Part shown: in pieces, positions 38,684 to 47,058 of the stretch
Layout of the letters: each line of letters starts with the position of its first letter
Position numbering within the stretch: position 1 is the stretch's first letter
From: Lentimicrobium sp. L6
Lineage (GTDB): Bacteria; Bacteroidota; Bacteroidia; Bacteroidales; UBA12170
Assembly: GCF_013166655.1 (NCBI RefSeq)
Contig: NZ_JABKCA010000009.1
Span: forward strand, 1-64,000
Reading direction: 5' to 3'
DNA: 64,000 nucleotides
The notes under the pieces: model-generated
The model's database searches: none
Told to the model about the DNA's origin: nothing
The model's input: the letters and a program-made list of their open reading frames with translations, nothing else
Position numbers and translations under genes: made by a program

Positions 38684-39993
38684 TGATTTATACCTTTTGG
38701 GATGAGTTTTTTTGGTATTGGTACTCAAATGGTTTTGAGAAAGTTTTCAATATCTTCTGGTATTTCTTTTTATTGGAAGCACCTCGGTTTTTATTGATGG
38801 ACTTTGTTGTGCTTTTTGTTTATTTGCGAAAACGCAGTTCCATGAAGGTGGCCAGAGAAAATGCCCGAAGGGAATTTTTAATGGAAAATCCATTAATTTC
38901 TGTTATTGCTCCTGGCAAGAATGAAGGTAAGCACATCTACAAGTTAGTGAACTCTCTAAATGAACAGACATATAGAAATATTCAAATTGTAATTGTGGAT
39001 GATGGCTCCGATGATGATACCTATCTCATTTGTAAAAGTTTATACGAAAATGGGTATATTGATATCTTTTTACGAAATGATGATAGAGGTGGTAAAGCTT
39101 CTGCTGCGAATTTGGCACTGCGTTATGCCACTGGTAAATTTATAGTGCATTTAGATGCGGACTCCTCCTTTGATTCTGCTGCAATCGAAAATATAATTCT
39201 TCCTTTTTATTTGGATAAAAAAGTAGGAGCGGTAGGAGGAAATATTAAGGTTCGAAATTATAATACCAATATATGTACCTCAGTTCAGGCTATCGAATAC
39301 CTTCAAACCATTTCTATTGGACGAATGGTTACTTCTTATTTAGGTATCTACAAAATTATCTCTGGTGCTTTTGGTGCCTTTAGAAAAGATATCCTTGATA
39401 GAATTGGAGGATGGGATATTGGACCAGGATTGGATGGGGATATTACTGTTAAGATTAGAAAGCTTGGTTATAAGATCGACTTTGAACATACTGCAATTGG
39501 CTTAACAAATGTTCCTGAAAAATTCAAAATACTATCCAAGCAAAGACTTAGATGGAATAAATCATTAATCCGTTTTAGGTTGAGGAAGCATAAGGATGTT
39601 TTTATGCCAGATGCTCGGTTTAATTTCAGTGATTTCTTTGCACTCTTTGAGAATATCTTTTTTAACCTAATTCTTGATATTGTATGGTTCTTTTATATCA
39701 TCAATATAATTGTTGTGAATGCAGAGTTTCTGGCTTTCATCATTCCATTGAAAATTATGCTTTATGGTACTGCTAGTTTGCTTCAGTTCTTTGTGGTTTT
39801 AATTTTGTCAGAGCGATGGCGACAAGAAATTAAACTGATTGTATTTATTCCATTAATGATGATTTATAATGGATATTATATGAGAATTATTAGAACTATG
39901 GCATATATTAAAGAAATATTCTTCCTTTCATCATATAAAGACCCATGGAATCCGAGCAAGTCTTCTCAGAAGGCTCAGGAGTTTGGATTGTAA
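38683..39993 (+). CDS. Processive family 2 glycosyltransferase (polysaccharide synthase)
   Basis: A 436-residue inner-membrane protein. One or two N-terminal hydrophobic segments (FNIFWYFFLLEAPRFLLMDFVV) precede a GT-A domain with SVIAPGKNEG, IVIVDDGSDDDTY, HLDADSSFD (DxD), LDGDITVKI (TED/base region) and KQRLRWNK, the QxxRW motif of processive synthases. Three or more C-terminal helices follow (FFNLILDIVWFFYIINIIVV; ASLLQFFVVLILS; LIVFIPLMMIYNGYYM). This fits the PgaC/Alg8/BcsA-like class that polymerises and translocates a beta-linked glycan from a nucleotide sugar. The substrate is unknown. It is the last gene of the four-gene operon. After its stop, the convergent six-PAS kinase gene ends 83 nt away. 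Confidence 0.9.
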   Translation: MIYTFWDEFFWYWYSNGFEKVFNIFWYFFLLEAPRFLLMDFVVLFVYLRKRSSMKVARENARREFLMENPLISVIAPGKNEGKHIYKLVNSLNEQTYRNIQIVIVDDGSDDDTYLICKSLYENGYIDIFLRNDDRGGKASAANLALRYATGKFIVHLDADSSFDSAAIENIILPFYLDKKVGAVGGNIKVRNYNTNICTSVQAIEYLQTISIGRMVTSYLGIYKIISGAFGAFRKDILDRIGGWDIGPGLDGDITVKIRKLGYKIDFEHTAIGLTNVPEKFKILSKQRLRWNKSLIRFRLRKHKDVFMPDARFNFSDFFALFENIFFNLILDIVWFFYIINIIVVNAEFLAFIIPLKIMLYGTASLLQFFVVLILSERWRQEIKLIVFIPLMMIYNGYYMRIIRTMAYIKEIFFLSSYKDPWNPSKSSQKAQEFGL

Positions 39994-40076
39994 CATTTTC
40001 AATAAGCGGTTAATAATTCTAATATCTTACATTTGATTACAGAAACTAATTAAACAATTCTCAATACGGAAGATAG

Positions 40077-43073
40077 TTACTTAGTGATATATGGAATACT
40101 AAAACTCATTTTGGTGCCAATTCCCAACTCAGATTCTAGCCAGATTTCTCCGCCCAATAGTTCTGTGCAAGCCTTTGAAATAGCCAGGCCAAGTCCAGTT
40201 CCTCCAAACTCTCGGCCAATGGATGTATCTGCTTGCATAAATCTCTCAAAGATGATTTCTCTTTGTTTTTGATCTATTCCAATTCCTGTATCAGTAACGC
40301 TGAAAATGATTTCTTGGTCTATTAACTCATAACATATAGTGATCTTGCCTTTATGGGTAAACTTAATCGAATTGCCTATGATATTGTTTAATATTTGTTC
40401 CAATCTATTGGTATCAGTAATCACTAAATCATTTTCATTTGTCAGCCCAAACTGTAGTTCAAGTTTTATGTCTTTGTTTTTTAGTAAATCCAAATCACTT
40501 CTAAAAGAGATGTATTTCTCATGAAGTAAAGCATTTAAGTGACATTGGTTATGATTAATTTTTAATTGATTGGCATGAATCTTAGAAATATCTACTATAT
40601 CGTTAATTAGGTGCAATAGGTGATGAGAGCTTTTGTTGATGATGTTTAGGAATTGGGTTCTCTCGTTTTCATCGGTACTTGGGTCTTTTACAAGTTCAGA
40701 AAAACCAAGTATGGCATTCATTGGAGTTCTGATTTCGTGGCTCATATTGGCTAAGAAAGATGATTTTAATTTGTCATTCTCTTCTGCTTTGTTTTTGGCC
40801 TCAGTTAACTCATTGGTAATTTTAATATGCTCACTCACATCTCTTGACACCGCAATGGTAACCTTTTCACCGAAGAATTGCCCAGGAGATAGAACTACTT
40901 CTTTTGGGAATATGGTTTTGTTTTTTCTTAGTCCCCAAAAACTAATGGTGTTTTGTTCACCATTAAAAGCTTTCTCTATTGCATTTTGTACCATATTCAG
41001 GTCATTCATTCCGGGAGCCGATAAAAAGGCAGGTGACTTCCCAATAAAATAGGAGAATTCATAACCATAAGTTTTAATGGCCGAGTCATTAACATATTTG
41101 AAATTCCCATCCTCATCTAAAATGTATATCATCTCCGAAATGCTCGCTAATATGTTTCTATAGGTATTATGCGATTCTATTAGTTTGTTTTTATTTGTGA
41201 CCTCCTCACTGATGTCATGGATAATTTGTAATAAACTTGGTTCTTGATTGGAAATGATGAAACTTTGGTTGATATGTACATTGATCTCCGAGCCATATTT
41301 TGTCCTATGTACAAAACTATGTTCTTCCGATTCAATTACAGAAACGCTATTTATTTTTTCATCAAGCTCGGCTTTACTAAGTGTATTAATGTCGTATATT
41401 TTCATCTCCATTAATTCCTGCCTATTATATTTGTAGAGTTTTGCAGCAGCATAATTGGCAAAGGTGATGTTTTTTGTAATAGGTTCTATGGCCAACATGG
41501 CGGCTGAATTCTGTTCCAGATAATCTCTAAATTGTTTCTCTGAGTAAATTACTTTCTGACGCTCAATGGTCAACTTGTCAATATTCGTTTTTAATTCTAT
41601 CTCTAAGTTTTTCCTTTCTGTAATATCAAACGCGGAACCAATAGCGGCAGGTTCTCCCATATAATTAATCGGGGAGGCTGCAAATTCCACCCACTTTTCA
41701 ATTCCAGATTTGGTAATGATTTTAAATTCATAACTATCAGATGGAGAGCTGTTTTCAAGTCGATTAAGACCTCGATTTCTAACCACTTCAATATGCTCAG
41801 GAGAGACCAAAAACCAAAATGCTTTGTTCTTAACTTCTGCAAAAGAATAACCCGTAATTTTCTCGAAAGAATGATTAGTGTATAAATACTTGTGGCTATA
41901 GATAAATATGGCTGCAGTAGCTGAGTTTGTTAATGCTTTGAAAGTTTGTTCCGATTCTTCTAATCTTGACTTGATCCAATTAGAGTTGGTAATATCTATG
42001 GAGCTTACGATTAAACTTTCACTTTTGCTATCGAAATTAGAAAGGTTTGCAGAGGCTTTTATCGTTTTGTACTTGTCTCCAACAGATCTTAATCTATAGA
42101 TAAATTCAAAAACTTTTCCTGTTTTTCTTAGTTCATCAAACCCTTGATTTATTTTAGTAACATCTTCAGGGTGAATCAGATTTAACCAATCTTCTAATTT
42201 ATTATTCTCTTTTGTAGATTTCTCAAAAATCTCTTTCATTTCATCATTGAAACGTATGTTGAGTGTTGAAGTATTAATATCAATAATTCCTATTCTATCC
42301 ATTTGAGTAACAAAAAGCAGTCTGTTTTTAAGTTCCTTTAAGGTGTTTTCTGCATTCTTTCTATCCTGAATATCACGCATGATACTGATATATCCCTTGT
42401 TGGTTTTATTTGAAACCATTTCAATGGTTAGAGGTTCTTGGTTTTTCCTATTGATCAGCCTCTCCTTTTTAACATCCTCTCCTTTGTTTACCTTGTGAAA
42501 AAGAAGCGGATTTTTTTCTAGTTGATGTTGATCAAATAAGAAGCTAATGTGATGGCCCAATAATTCGGAAGCTTGATAACCTGTCATTTCATAGGCTTTT
42601 TGATTGGCCTTTATGATTTCTGCTTGATGATTGCCTATGATGATGCCATCTCCCGCCAAATCAAATAGATCGGTTTCATTAATACTTGAATTGTTTTCAG
42701 AGGATTCTAATATTTCTAAGTTATCGATTTGATGGCCAATAATCATCCATTCTGAATGATGACCTGAACATCCCTCAATTTTATTTATTTCAAGTTCAAA
42801 ATCGTTTTTAGGATGTTTAAGAACAAGTTGAATTGGAATTTCTTTATCAAGTAGAAACTGTTGGATATTCTCAATGAGGATATTGTTTTTATCCGCATTT
42901 ATTAGTTCTGAAAATGTATATGGATTTAAAAGGTCGGAGCAATTTGGTAGATCGAAAAGCTTACGGAACTTTTGATTATAAGACTTTATAATCATTTCTT
43001 GATTTAGAGTGAAGAATAGTATACTCTTTGATTTCTCTAAAGTTCTTTGAAGTTGCTTGTTAGAATTTGGCAT
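40077..43073 (-). CDS. Soluble sensor histidine kinase with six PAS-like domains
   Basis: I choose the ATG at 43073 (MPNSNKQLQRTLEKS), 998 residues; the frame is also open from a TTG at 43100. There is no signal peptide or membrane segment, so it should sense cytoplasmic or diffusible signals. Six PAS-like modules can be followed by their openings: KSILFFTLNQEMII, DLFDLAGDGIIIGNHQ, VTQMDRIGIIDINT, FKALTNSATAAIFIYS, YLEQNSAAMLAIEP and ILASISEMIYILDED. The kinase core has the HisKA motif ANMSHEIRTPMNAIL, an N-box (LNNIIGNSIKFTH), DTGIGIDQKQ and GTGLGLAIS. No receiver domain follows, so it must pass phosphate to a separate regulator. It is not within obvious operon distance of one: the next gene upstream (ntrY-like) starts its own set. 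Confidence 0.93.
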   Translation of the reverse strand: MPNSNKQLQRTLEKSKSILFFTLNQEMIIKSYNQKFRKLFDLPNCSDLLNPYTFSELINADKNNILIENIQQFLLDKEIPIQLVLKHPKNDFELEINKIEGCSGHHSEWMIIGHQIDNLEILESSENNSSINETDLFDLAGDGIIIGNHQAEIIKANQKAYEMTGYQASELLGHHISFLFDQHQLEKNPLLFHKVNKGEDVKKERLINRKNQEPLTIEMVSNKTNKGYISIMRDIQDRKNAENTLKELKNRLLFVTQMDRIGIIDINTSTLNIRFNDEMKEIFEKSTKENNKLEDWLNLIHPEDVTKINQGFDELRKTGKVFEFIYRLRSVGDKYKTIKASANLSNFDSKSESLIVSSIDITNSNWIKSRLEESEQTFKALTNSATAAIFIYSHKYLYTNHSFEKITGYSFAEVKNKAFWFLVSPEHIEVVRNRGLNRLENSSPSDSYEFKIITKSGIEKWVEFAASPINYMGEPAAIGSAFDITERKNLEIELKTNIDKLTIERQKVIYSEKQFRDYLEQNSAAMLAIEPITKNITFANYAAAKLYKYNRQELMEMKIYDINTLSKAELDEKINSVSVIESEEHSFVHRTKYGSEINVHINQSFIISNQEPSLLQIIHDISEEVTNKNKLIESHNTYRNILASISEMIYILDEDGNFKYVNDSAIKTYGYEFSYFIGKSPAFLSAPGMNDLNMVQNAIEKAFNGEQNTISFWGLRKNKTIFPKEVVLSPGQFFGEKVTIAVSRDVSEHIKITNELTEAKNKAEENDKLKSSFLANMSHEIRTPMNAILGFSELVKDPSTDENERTQFLNIINKSSHHLLHLINDIVDISKIHANQLKINHNQCHLNALLHEKYISFRSDLDLLKNKDIKLELQFGLTNENDLVITDTNRLEQILNNIIGNSIKFTHKGKITICYELIDQEIIFSVTDTGIGIDQKQREIIFERFMQADTSIGREFGGTGLGLAISKACTELLGGEIWLESELGIGTKMSFSIPYITK

Positions 43074-43134
43074 TATTAGTATTCTTTGATTAATTTGCAA
43101 TCATGAAGATACGAAAAAAATCAATAAATACAAT

Positions 43135-44472
43135 TTAGAAAACTAGTGTAAAGACACTTCCTTTGTCTTGAATGGATTTCACAAAAATATTTCCCTTATG
43201 CAAATGCATGATTTGTCGGCTTAAGCTTAATCCAATTCCTGAGCCTTCTTTTTTCGATGTAAAGAAAGGCATAAATATTTTGTCCAAAATATCGGGCTTT
43301 ATACCTTTCCCATTATCCGCCACTTCAATAATAATATGTTCGTTTTTATTGAATCGAGAAGTGAGGATGATTTGCGGATTTTCTTGATATTCAAGAGCAT
43401 GAAAAGCATTAATGAGGAGGTTTATTAAAACCTGTTCAATCAAATTGGGATCTGCCATGATACCAATGTTTTCAGGTGTAGTTTCTATTTGAATGTCAAT
43501 ATTAGCATTTTTCGTTTTGTGGAGTAGCATAAGCTTGGCTTCAAAGAGTAAGTCTTTTACTACCACTCTTTGGAAGTTAGGCATAGGAATTCGAGTTAAG
43601 TCCCGATAAACCTCAACAAAGCCTAATAAACCACTACTTCTGCGGCTTATTGTACTTAAGGCTTGATGCATGCTATCTAAATCATCCTCGTCCATGGCAT
43701 GGTCAACTCGCTCTGGAAGTAATTCTTGTACTGTAGAAGCCAAAGATGAAATAGGAGTGATGGAATTCATGATCTCATGTGTTAATACTCGTATCAGCTT
43801 CTGCCAACTTTCTATCTCTTTCCTCTCTAATTCTGAGTGAATATTCTTTACGCTGACTAATAAATATTCCTCCCCTTTTTTCTTAAATTCTGTAGCCTGA
43901 ATCGACAATTGCATCAATTCATCTTCTTGGTAGATTTTGATCAGTTTGCTATCATCCTGACGAAGTTGCAGCAGTTTCTCTGGTAAATCTGGATCAATAG
44001 ATCCCAACTCTTTTATATGTTTTAAATTATTGATTTTGAAGAGCTGTTTTACCGCATTATTATAGATATCGATGGTGCCATCAGTTCGGTAGGTAATAAT
44101 TCCAATACTGATATGCTGGACAATAGTTTGAAGCTGATTGTGATGTTCTTCTTTTTCGGCTCTAGTTTTTACAAATTGTTGAATAACCTGATTAAAACTC
44201 TCATTAAGTTTATTAAAACTTTCTCCCTTATTCTCAGAAACAAAGCTACTGGTGAAATCATTATATTTTACATTATCGAAAAATCGCGTCAGCTTTCTAT
44301 TGGTTTGTTCTACGTATTTTATCAATAATACCATTTGTATTATCATCACCACAAAACTAATAGTAGAAGTGATGTAATTATGGCTTTCAAAAAGCCAAAT
44401 AAATAGAAAGGTATTAATAACGATGAATACCAATCGAATAACTACTGAAGTTCGAAAAGTATTAGAGATCAT
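43135..44472 (-). CDS. NtrY-like membrane sensor histidine kinase
   Basis: A 445-residue protein. Two N-terminal membrane helices (VIRLVFIVINTFLFIWLF and ISFVVMIIQMVLLIKYV) leave almost no periplasmic loop, so it probably senses the membrane or cytoplasm. A HAMP-like/coiled region and a PAS domain (residues about 112-210, ISIGIITYRTDGTIDIYNNA) precede the HisKA-like site H232 in LTHEIMNSITP, the variant typical of NtrY/AtoS-type partners of NtrC regulators. The HATPase domain has NLLINAFHAL, DNGKGIKPD and GSGIGLSLS. Its start overlaps the end of the NtrC-type gene by 11 nt, so the two form a cognate pair. Confidence 0.93.
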   Translation of the reverse strand: MISNTFRTSVVIRLVFIVINTFLFIWLFESHNYITSTISFVVMIIQMVLLIKYVEQTNRKLTRFFDNVKYNDFTSSFVSENKGESFNKLNESFNQVIQQFVKTRAEKEEHHNQLQTIVQHISIGIITYRTDGTIDIYNNAVKQLFKINNLKHIKELGSIDPDLPEKLLQLRQDDSKLIKIYQEDELMQLSIQATEFKKKGEEYLLVSVKNIHSELERKEIESWQKLIRVLTHEIMNSITPISSLASTVQELLPERVDHAMDEDDLDSMHQALSTISRRSSGLLGFVEVYRDLTRIPMPNFQRVVVKDLLFEAKLMLLHKTKNANIDIQIETTPENIGIMADPNLIEQVLINLLINAFHALEYQENPQIILTSRFNKNEHIIIEVADNGKGIKPDILDKIFMPFFTSKKEGSGIGLSLSRQIMHLHKGNIFVKSIQDKGSVFTLVF

Positions 44473-45838
44473 ATTTTTCTATTCTTCTGTATAATGAAGC
44501 TCGAGTAAGTCCAAGTTCATGTGCTGCCTTAGTAATATTTCCTCCATGCTTGTCAATCACTTTTCTGATCAGGATTTTTTCTGTGTCTTCTAAATTTAAG
44601 TTATCCGCATTCAGAAGTGCATTCTTATGAATAGGCTTGCTTAAAAAGAAATCGTGAGCTTGTAGGGTGTTTCCTTCACTCATTATCACTGCTCTTTCAA
44701 CTGTATGTTGCAATTCTCTTATGTTTCCTGGCCAGCTGTGCTTTTTTAATCTTTTTGCTGCGGCAACACTTAGCCTTTTTGTATCGAGTTTGTATTTTTT
44801 ACAATACATTTTTAAGAAATGATCTACCAAATCAGGAATATCGTCAGTTCTATCTCTAAGTGGTGGAATTTGAATCTCAACTGTGTTTACTCTGTATAAT
44901 AAATCTTGACGAAATTTCCCTTCTTCTACCATTTGATATAATGGCATATTTGTGGCACATATTACTCTCACATCAATATCTGTTTCTTTGTGTGAGCCTA
45001 ACCTGACTACTTTTCGGCTTTGTAATACAGAAAGTAGTTTTGATTGTAAATTATAGGATAGATTTCCGATCTCATCTAGGAAAAGACTTCCCTGATTAGC
45101 AGCTTCAAACCTTCCTGCTCTATCTTCCTTCGCATCAGTAAAAGCACCTTTTTTATACCCGAATAATTCACTCTCGAATAAGGTTTCAGTAAGAGCACCT
45201 AAATCTACGGTCACAAATACTTCTGATTGGCGCATAGAAGCGCGATGTATGGCTCTAGCTATCATCTCCTTTCCTGTTCCATTTTCGCCCAATAAAAGGA
45301 TGTTGGCATCTGTTTTAGCCACTTTTTGAACGGTATTTAAAACCTGACGAATTGCTGATGAGTTTCCTATAATTTCACCAAATAAAGAATCGGCATCAGA
45401 GATTAATAGTTGTTGTTTATTCTTTAGGTTTTCTAGCTCTTTTTTGGATTCTCTAATTTGAATATTGGCAGTGATTTCCGCCAATAATTTTTTATTATCC
45501 CATGGCTTTAATATAAAATTAGTAGCGCCTTCCTTAATACCTTGAACAGCTAATTCAATGTCTCCATATCCTGTGATAAAGATAACTACCGCCGCAGGGT
45601 CTATTTCCAAAATCTTATTTAACCACATGAATCCTTCTCTACCACTAGTGGCGTCTTTAGAAAAATTCATATCCAATAAAAATATATCGTAGTTCTCATT
45701 CCTCATTAAATCAGGAATGCGTTCAGGGTTGCTTTCTGTGTGGACAATGGTGAAGTGTTGACGTAAAAATAGCTTTGCTGCTAATAGAACATCTCTATCG
45801 TCGTCTACTACTAAAAGTTTGGCTTCTGATTTTGTCAT
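44462..45838 (-). CDS. NtrC-family sigma-54 response regulator
   Basis: A 458-residue protein. The receiver domain (residues 5-125) has D12-D14, phospho-acceptor D56 in DIFLLDMNFS, T89 in FITGYGD and K111 in ILKPWD. The AAA+ domain (about 150-390) has Walker A GENGTGKE, the sigma-54 contact loop GAFTDA (canonical GAFTGA, with Asp for Gly), Walker B LFLDEIGNL and arginine fingers in the RVICATNMPL..RQDLLYR region. The C-terminus has a Fis-type helix-turn-helix (GGNITKAAHELGLTRASLYRR). It activates sigma-54 promoters when phosphorylated by the adjacent kinase. The ABC operon at 46085 lies divergent, behind a candidate -24/-12 site. The gene starts first in the operon, followed by the kinase. 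Confidence 0.95.
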   Translation of the reverse strand: MTKSEAKLLVVDDDRDVLLAAKLFLRQHFTIVHTESNPERIPDLMRNENYDIFLLDMNFSKDATSGREGFMWLNKILEIDPAAVVIFITGYGDIELAVQGIKEGATNFILKPWDNKKLLAEITANIQIRESKKELENLKNKQQLLISDADSLFGEIIGNSSAIRQVLNTVQKVAKTDANILLLGENGTGKEMIARAIHRASMRQSEVFVTVDLGALTETLFESELFGYKKGAFTDAKEDRAGRFEAANQGSLFLDEIGNLSYNLQSKLLSVLQSRKVVRLGSHKETDIDVRVICATNMPLYQMVEEGKFRQDLLYRVNTVEIQIPPLRDRTDDIPDLVDHFLKMYCKKYKLDTKRLSVAAAKRLKKHSWPGNIRELQHTVERAVIMSEGNTLQAHDFFLSKPIHKNALLNADNLNLEDTEKILIRKVIDKHGGNITKAAHELGLTRASLYRRIEKYDL

Positions 45839-45883
45839 ACTAATTATTTTGTTCGTAAATGTACAAAAAAATGAACGCCAGCG

Positions 45884-45930
45884 AACAATATTTATTGTTA
45901 TATTCTGAATAAATATTCTATGATATTCAG
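45884..45930. promoter_or_regulatory. Two inverted repeats, possible upstream activator sites
   Basis: AACAAT-4 nt-ATTGTT (45884-45899) and CTGAATA-12 nt-TATTCAG (45905-45930) lie in the 246-nt divergent gap, 23-70 nt upstream of the candidate -24 element. The position suits binding sites of an NtrC-type activator; the link is inferred. Confidence 0.4.
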
Positions 45931-45952
45931 CTAATCAGACTTTTATATCTAC

Positions 45953-45968
45953 TGGCATTACTTTTGAG
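45953..45968 (+). promoter_or_regulatory. Candidate sigma-54 (-24/-12) promoter of the ABC operon
   Basis: TGGCATTACTTTTGAG keeps the -24 GG and the correct 10-nt distance to the -12 element, but the -12 dinucleotide is GA instead of GC. It lies 117 nt before the ABC ATPase ATG. Confidence 0.45.
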
Positions 45969-46084
45969 CAAAATTTCATACTGAATGTTTCATGTTTAAT
46001 TAATTTATTATCAATTTCTTAAAAATGACTAATTGATTATCTTAGCCAAATGAGACGGTTCAATATTATTAAGACGCCCAAATT

Positions 46085-46771
46085 ATGATAAAGTTACGAA
46101 ACTTAACAAAAGTCTATAGAAGTAGTGAGGTGGAAACCTTGGCGCTGTTGAATGTGAATTTAGAAGTGAAAAAAGGCGAGTTTGTAGCTATCATGGGACC
46201 TTCGGGTTGTGGAAAAACGACTTTATTAAACTTGCTTGGTCTATTGGATGAACCTTCCGATGGAGAGTATGCTTTTATGGAAATCGCTGTAGCAAAGTTG
46301 TCCGAGAAGGAGCGCTCAAAAATCAGAAAGCATAATATGGGTTTTGTTTTTCAGAATTATAACTTAATTGAGGAACTTAATGTTTATGAAAATGTAGAGC
46401 TTCCATTAATTTATATGGGAGTAAAAACCGAGGAGCGTAAAGAAAGAGTTCACGAGATTTTGGAAAAAATGCAAATTCTTCATCGTAAATTTAATTTTCC
46501 AACCCAGTTGAGTGGTGGGCAACAACAACGTGTAGCAGTTGCTAGAGCTGTTGTTGGTAAGCCTAGAATTGTCTTTGCAGATGAGCCAACAGGAAATCTA
46601 GATTCAGCTCATGGCGAAGAAGTGATGAGATTATTAGATGAGGTGAACAAGTCTGGTACTACAGTTATTATGGTGACCCATTCCCAAAGAGATGCTTCCT
46701 ATTCTAATAGGGTTTTGCGTTTGTTCGACGGACAGATTATTAATGAAAACATCCTCCAAAAATTTTCCTAA
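46085..46771 (+). CDS. ABC transporter ATP-binding protein (MacB/LolD type)
   Basis: A 228-residue protein with all ABC ATPase motifs: Walker A GPSGCGKTT, Q-loop VFQNYNL, signature LSGGQQQR, Walker B IVFADEPTGNLDS and H-loop VTHSQ. Length and the NLIEELNVYENVELPL stretch place it with the MacB/LolD/FtsE-like group that powers FtsX-type permeases. It is the first gene of the three-gene operon and serves the permease at 47059. These exporters are known to work by mechanotransmission on periplasmic substrates such as lipoproteins, peptides or antibiotics. A candidate sigma-54 promoter lies upstream. Confidence 0.95.
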   Translation: MIKLRNLTKVYRSSEVETLALLNVNLEVKKGEFVAIMGPSGCGKTTLLNLLGLLDEPSDGEYAFMEIAVAKLSEKERSKIRKHNMGFVFQNYNLIEELNVYENVELPLIYMGVKTEERKERVHEILEKMQILHRKFNFPTQLSGGQQQRVAVARAVVGKPRIVFADEPTGNLDSAHGEEVMRLLDEVNKSGTTVIMVTHSQRDASYSNRVLRLFDGQIINENILQKFS

Positions 46772-46773
46772 TC

Positions 46774-47028
46774 ATGAGAGAAGTTAAAATTTTGATACCA
46801 GATACCGATAACAACGAAAGTGTAGACATTAAAGTGGTTTCCCAAGGAGAAGAGATGGTGACCTACCGTTTAGAGGTTTTTGTGTACCCCAAAGGTGCAA
46901 CAAAAAGTACAAGGGCAGAGTTTGTAAAAGAAAGCATAGAAAATATAGACCCACAATTTGAAGTATTAGAAGTAGGACTGGAAGGGGAAGTGAAAATTCC
47001 TGTGTTGCTGCGAAGAAAAAGACAATAG
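46774..47028 (+). CDS. Small unrecognised protein inside the ABC operon
   Basis: An 84-residue protein of predicted alternating strands (REVKILIPDTD, DIKVVSQGEEMVTYRLEVFVYPKG) with a central helix (RAEFVKESIENID) and a final strand set (VLEVGLEGEVKIPVLLRRKRQ). It begins 2 nt after the ATPase stop and 30 nt before the permease start, so it is almost certainly co-expressed and translated. No signal peptide or membrane segment is present. I do not recognise the family; a small cytoplasmic accessory or regulator of the exporter is possible. Confidence 0.7.
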   Translation: MREVKILIPDTDNNESVDIKVVSQGEEMVTYRLEVFVYPKGATKSTRAEFVKESIENIDPQFEVLEVGLEGEVKIPVLLRRKRQ

Positions 47029-47058
47029 AGATTAAATTAGGAGAGAATTATACAAGAT

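Noticed and set aside
40633-41052. 139-codon plus-strand reading frame
   Set aside because: It is antisense to the six-PAS kinase and is a shadow frame.
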